Below, in pieces: positions 5,308 through 5,641 of a DNA stretch of 5,641 nucleotides; position 1 is the stretch's first letter; the number at the start of each line of letters is the position of its first letter. The stretch spans positions 1 to 5,641 of the forward strand of contig JAJRSY010000297.1 in assembly GCA_024278565.1 (NCBI GenBank), in the 5' to 3' direction. A program made the translations under genes and the position numbers. The notes under the pieces were generated by a model. The model searched no databases. It was not told where the DNA came from and was given only the letters and a program-made list of their open reading frames with translations. The DNA is from Bacteroidota bacterium (GTDB lineage: Bacteria > Bacteroidota > Bacteroidia > Flavobacteriales > Flavobacteriaceae).

Positions 5308-5641
5308 TTTGTTCGGAGTATCGGAAATAATCATTGAAACTATCTCCCTGCTTTTCACAATCATTGAATGTCTAGTATAATGATTCAAAAAAAAGGAAAC
5401 TAATTTTCGATCTTTTTACTTCGTTAAAATTTTGTAACTAATCAGTCTAGTTAAACATCTAATAATCAATATTTTGTGTGTCATTGGAAAATCGCATCAG
5501 ATTCAAAAAAAGCTGTATTCCGATCTCAAAAAGCCATAACTGATTGAACATCAGTAAATTAAAATTTTGTTAAAATTTTCGGACTAAAATCAAAATCCCA
5601 AAAAATGCCAGTTCAATGCTTTGAAAACAAGACTCTTATGG
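5308..5641. other. A+T-rich intergenic region upstream of rnpA
   Basis: I see no tRNA and no complete gene in these 334 bases, apart from the unlikely N-terminal extension of rnpA up to 5388. The region must hold the rnpA promoter, but no clear TAnnTTTG element stands out on the minus strand. A 10-bp direct repeat AATCATTGAA occurs at 5329-5338 and 5359-5368. AAAATTTTG-type A/T tracts recur near 5426-5435 and 5560-5580. A plus-strand ATG at 5605 preceded by an A-rich stretch opens a frame reading MPVQCFENKTLM to the window edge. It could be the start of a divergent gene, but 12 codons are too few to call. Confidence 0.5.

Noticed and set aside
5308..5388. 27-codon N-terminal extension of rnpA
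   Set aside because: RnpA homologues begin at the MDFSF-like position, and the extension contains the AATCATTGAA direct repeats, which suggests upstream regulatory DNA.
5605..5641. Possible start of a plus-strand gene (MPVQCFENKTLM) cut by the window edge
   Set aside because: Twelve codons and an A-rich upstream stretch are not enough to support a coding call.

Overview
The window looks like chromosome of a marine-type Flavobacteriia/Bacteroidota bacterium. This rests on the protein character (a DinB-like protein with a Bacteroidota-style secretory leader, a 542-residue S41 peptidase directly after rnpA), on A+T-rich intergenic DNA without Shine-Dalgarno sequences, on a TAnnTTTG-type promoter element, and on small CCTGCC/GGCAGG palindromes of a kind I associate from memory with flavobacterial genomes. 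No database search was possible, so the taxon is an inference.

Layout. Positions 1-653 hold no gene I can support, but they are dense in inverted repeats: three stem-loops at 69-180, a dispersed-repeat-like motif at 283-301, a palindrome at 400-415 and a nested set of stem-loops at 442-514. Positions 654-2497 (minus strand) are a compact two-gene type II restriction-modification module. A complete cytosine-5 DNA methyltransferase is followed, after 5 nt, by a 203-residue protein with a PD-(D/E)XK-like nuclease signature that starts at GTG. Positions 2498-2768 are a divergent intergenic region with several strong hairpins, two of which look like outward-facing intrinsic terminators. Positions 2769-3299 (plus) encode a secreted DinB-like protein whose 5' end carries an apparent pair of compensating frameshifts across the signal-peptide cleavage region. 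Positions 3309-5307 (minus) are a housekeeping pair, rnpA then an S41 C-terminal-processing peptidase, overlapping by 8 nt. Positions 5308-5641 are A+T-rich intergenic DNA upstream of rnpA.

How it fits together. rnpA-S41 peptidase and the convergent DinB-like gene look like stable backbone. The restriction-modification pair, bordered on both sides by repeat-rich non-coding DNA, looks like an accessory module next to it. The methyltransferase is placed first in the operon, so host DNA would be protected before the nuclease accumulates. The most interesting items are the unnamed nuclease partner with its GTG/coupled start, the paired frameshifts in the DinB-like gene, and the structured non-coding DNA at 442-528 and 2546-2745.
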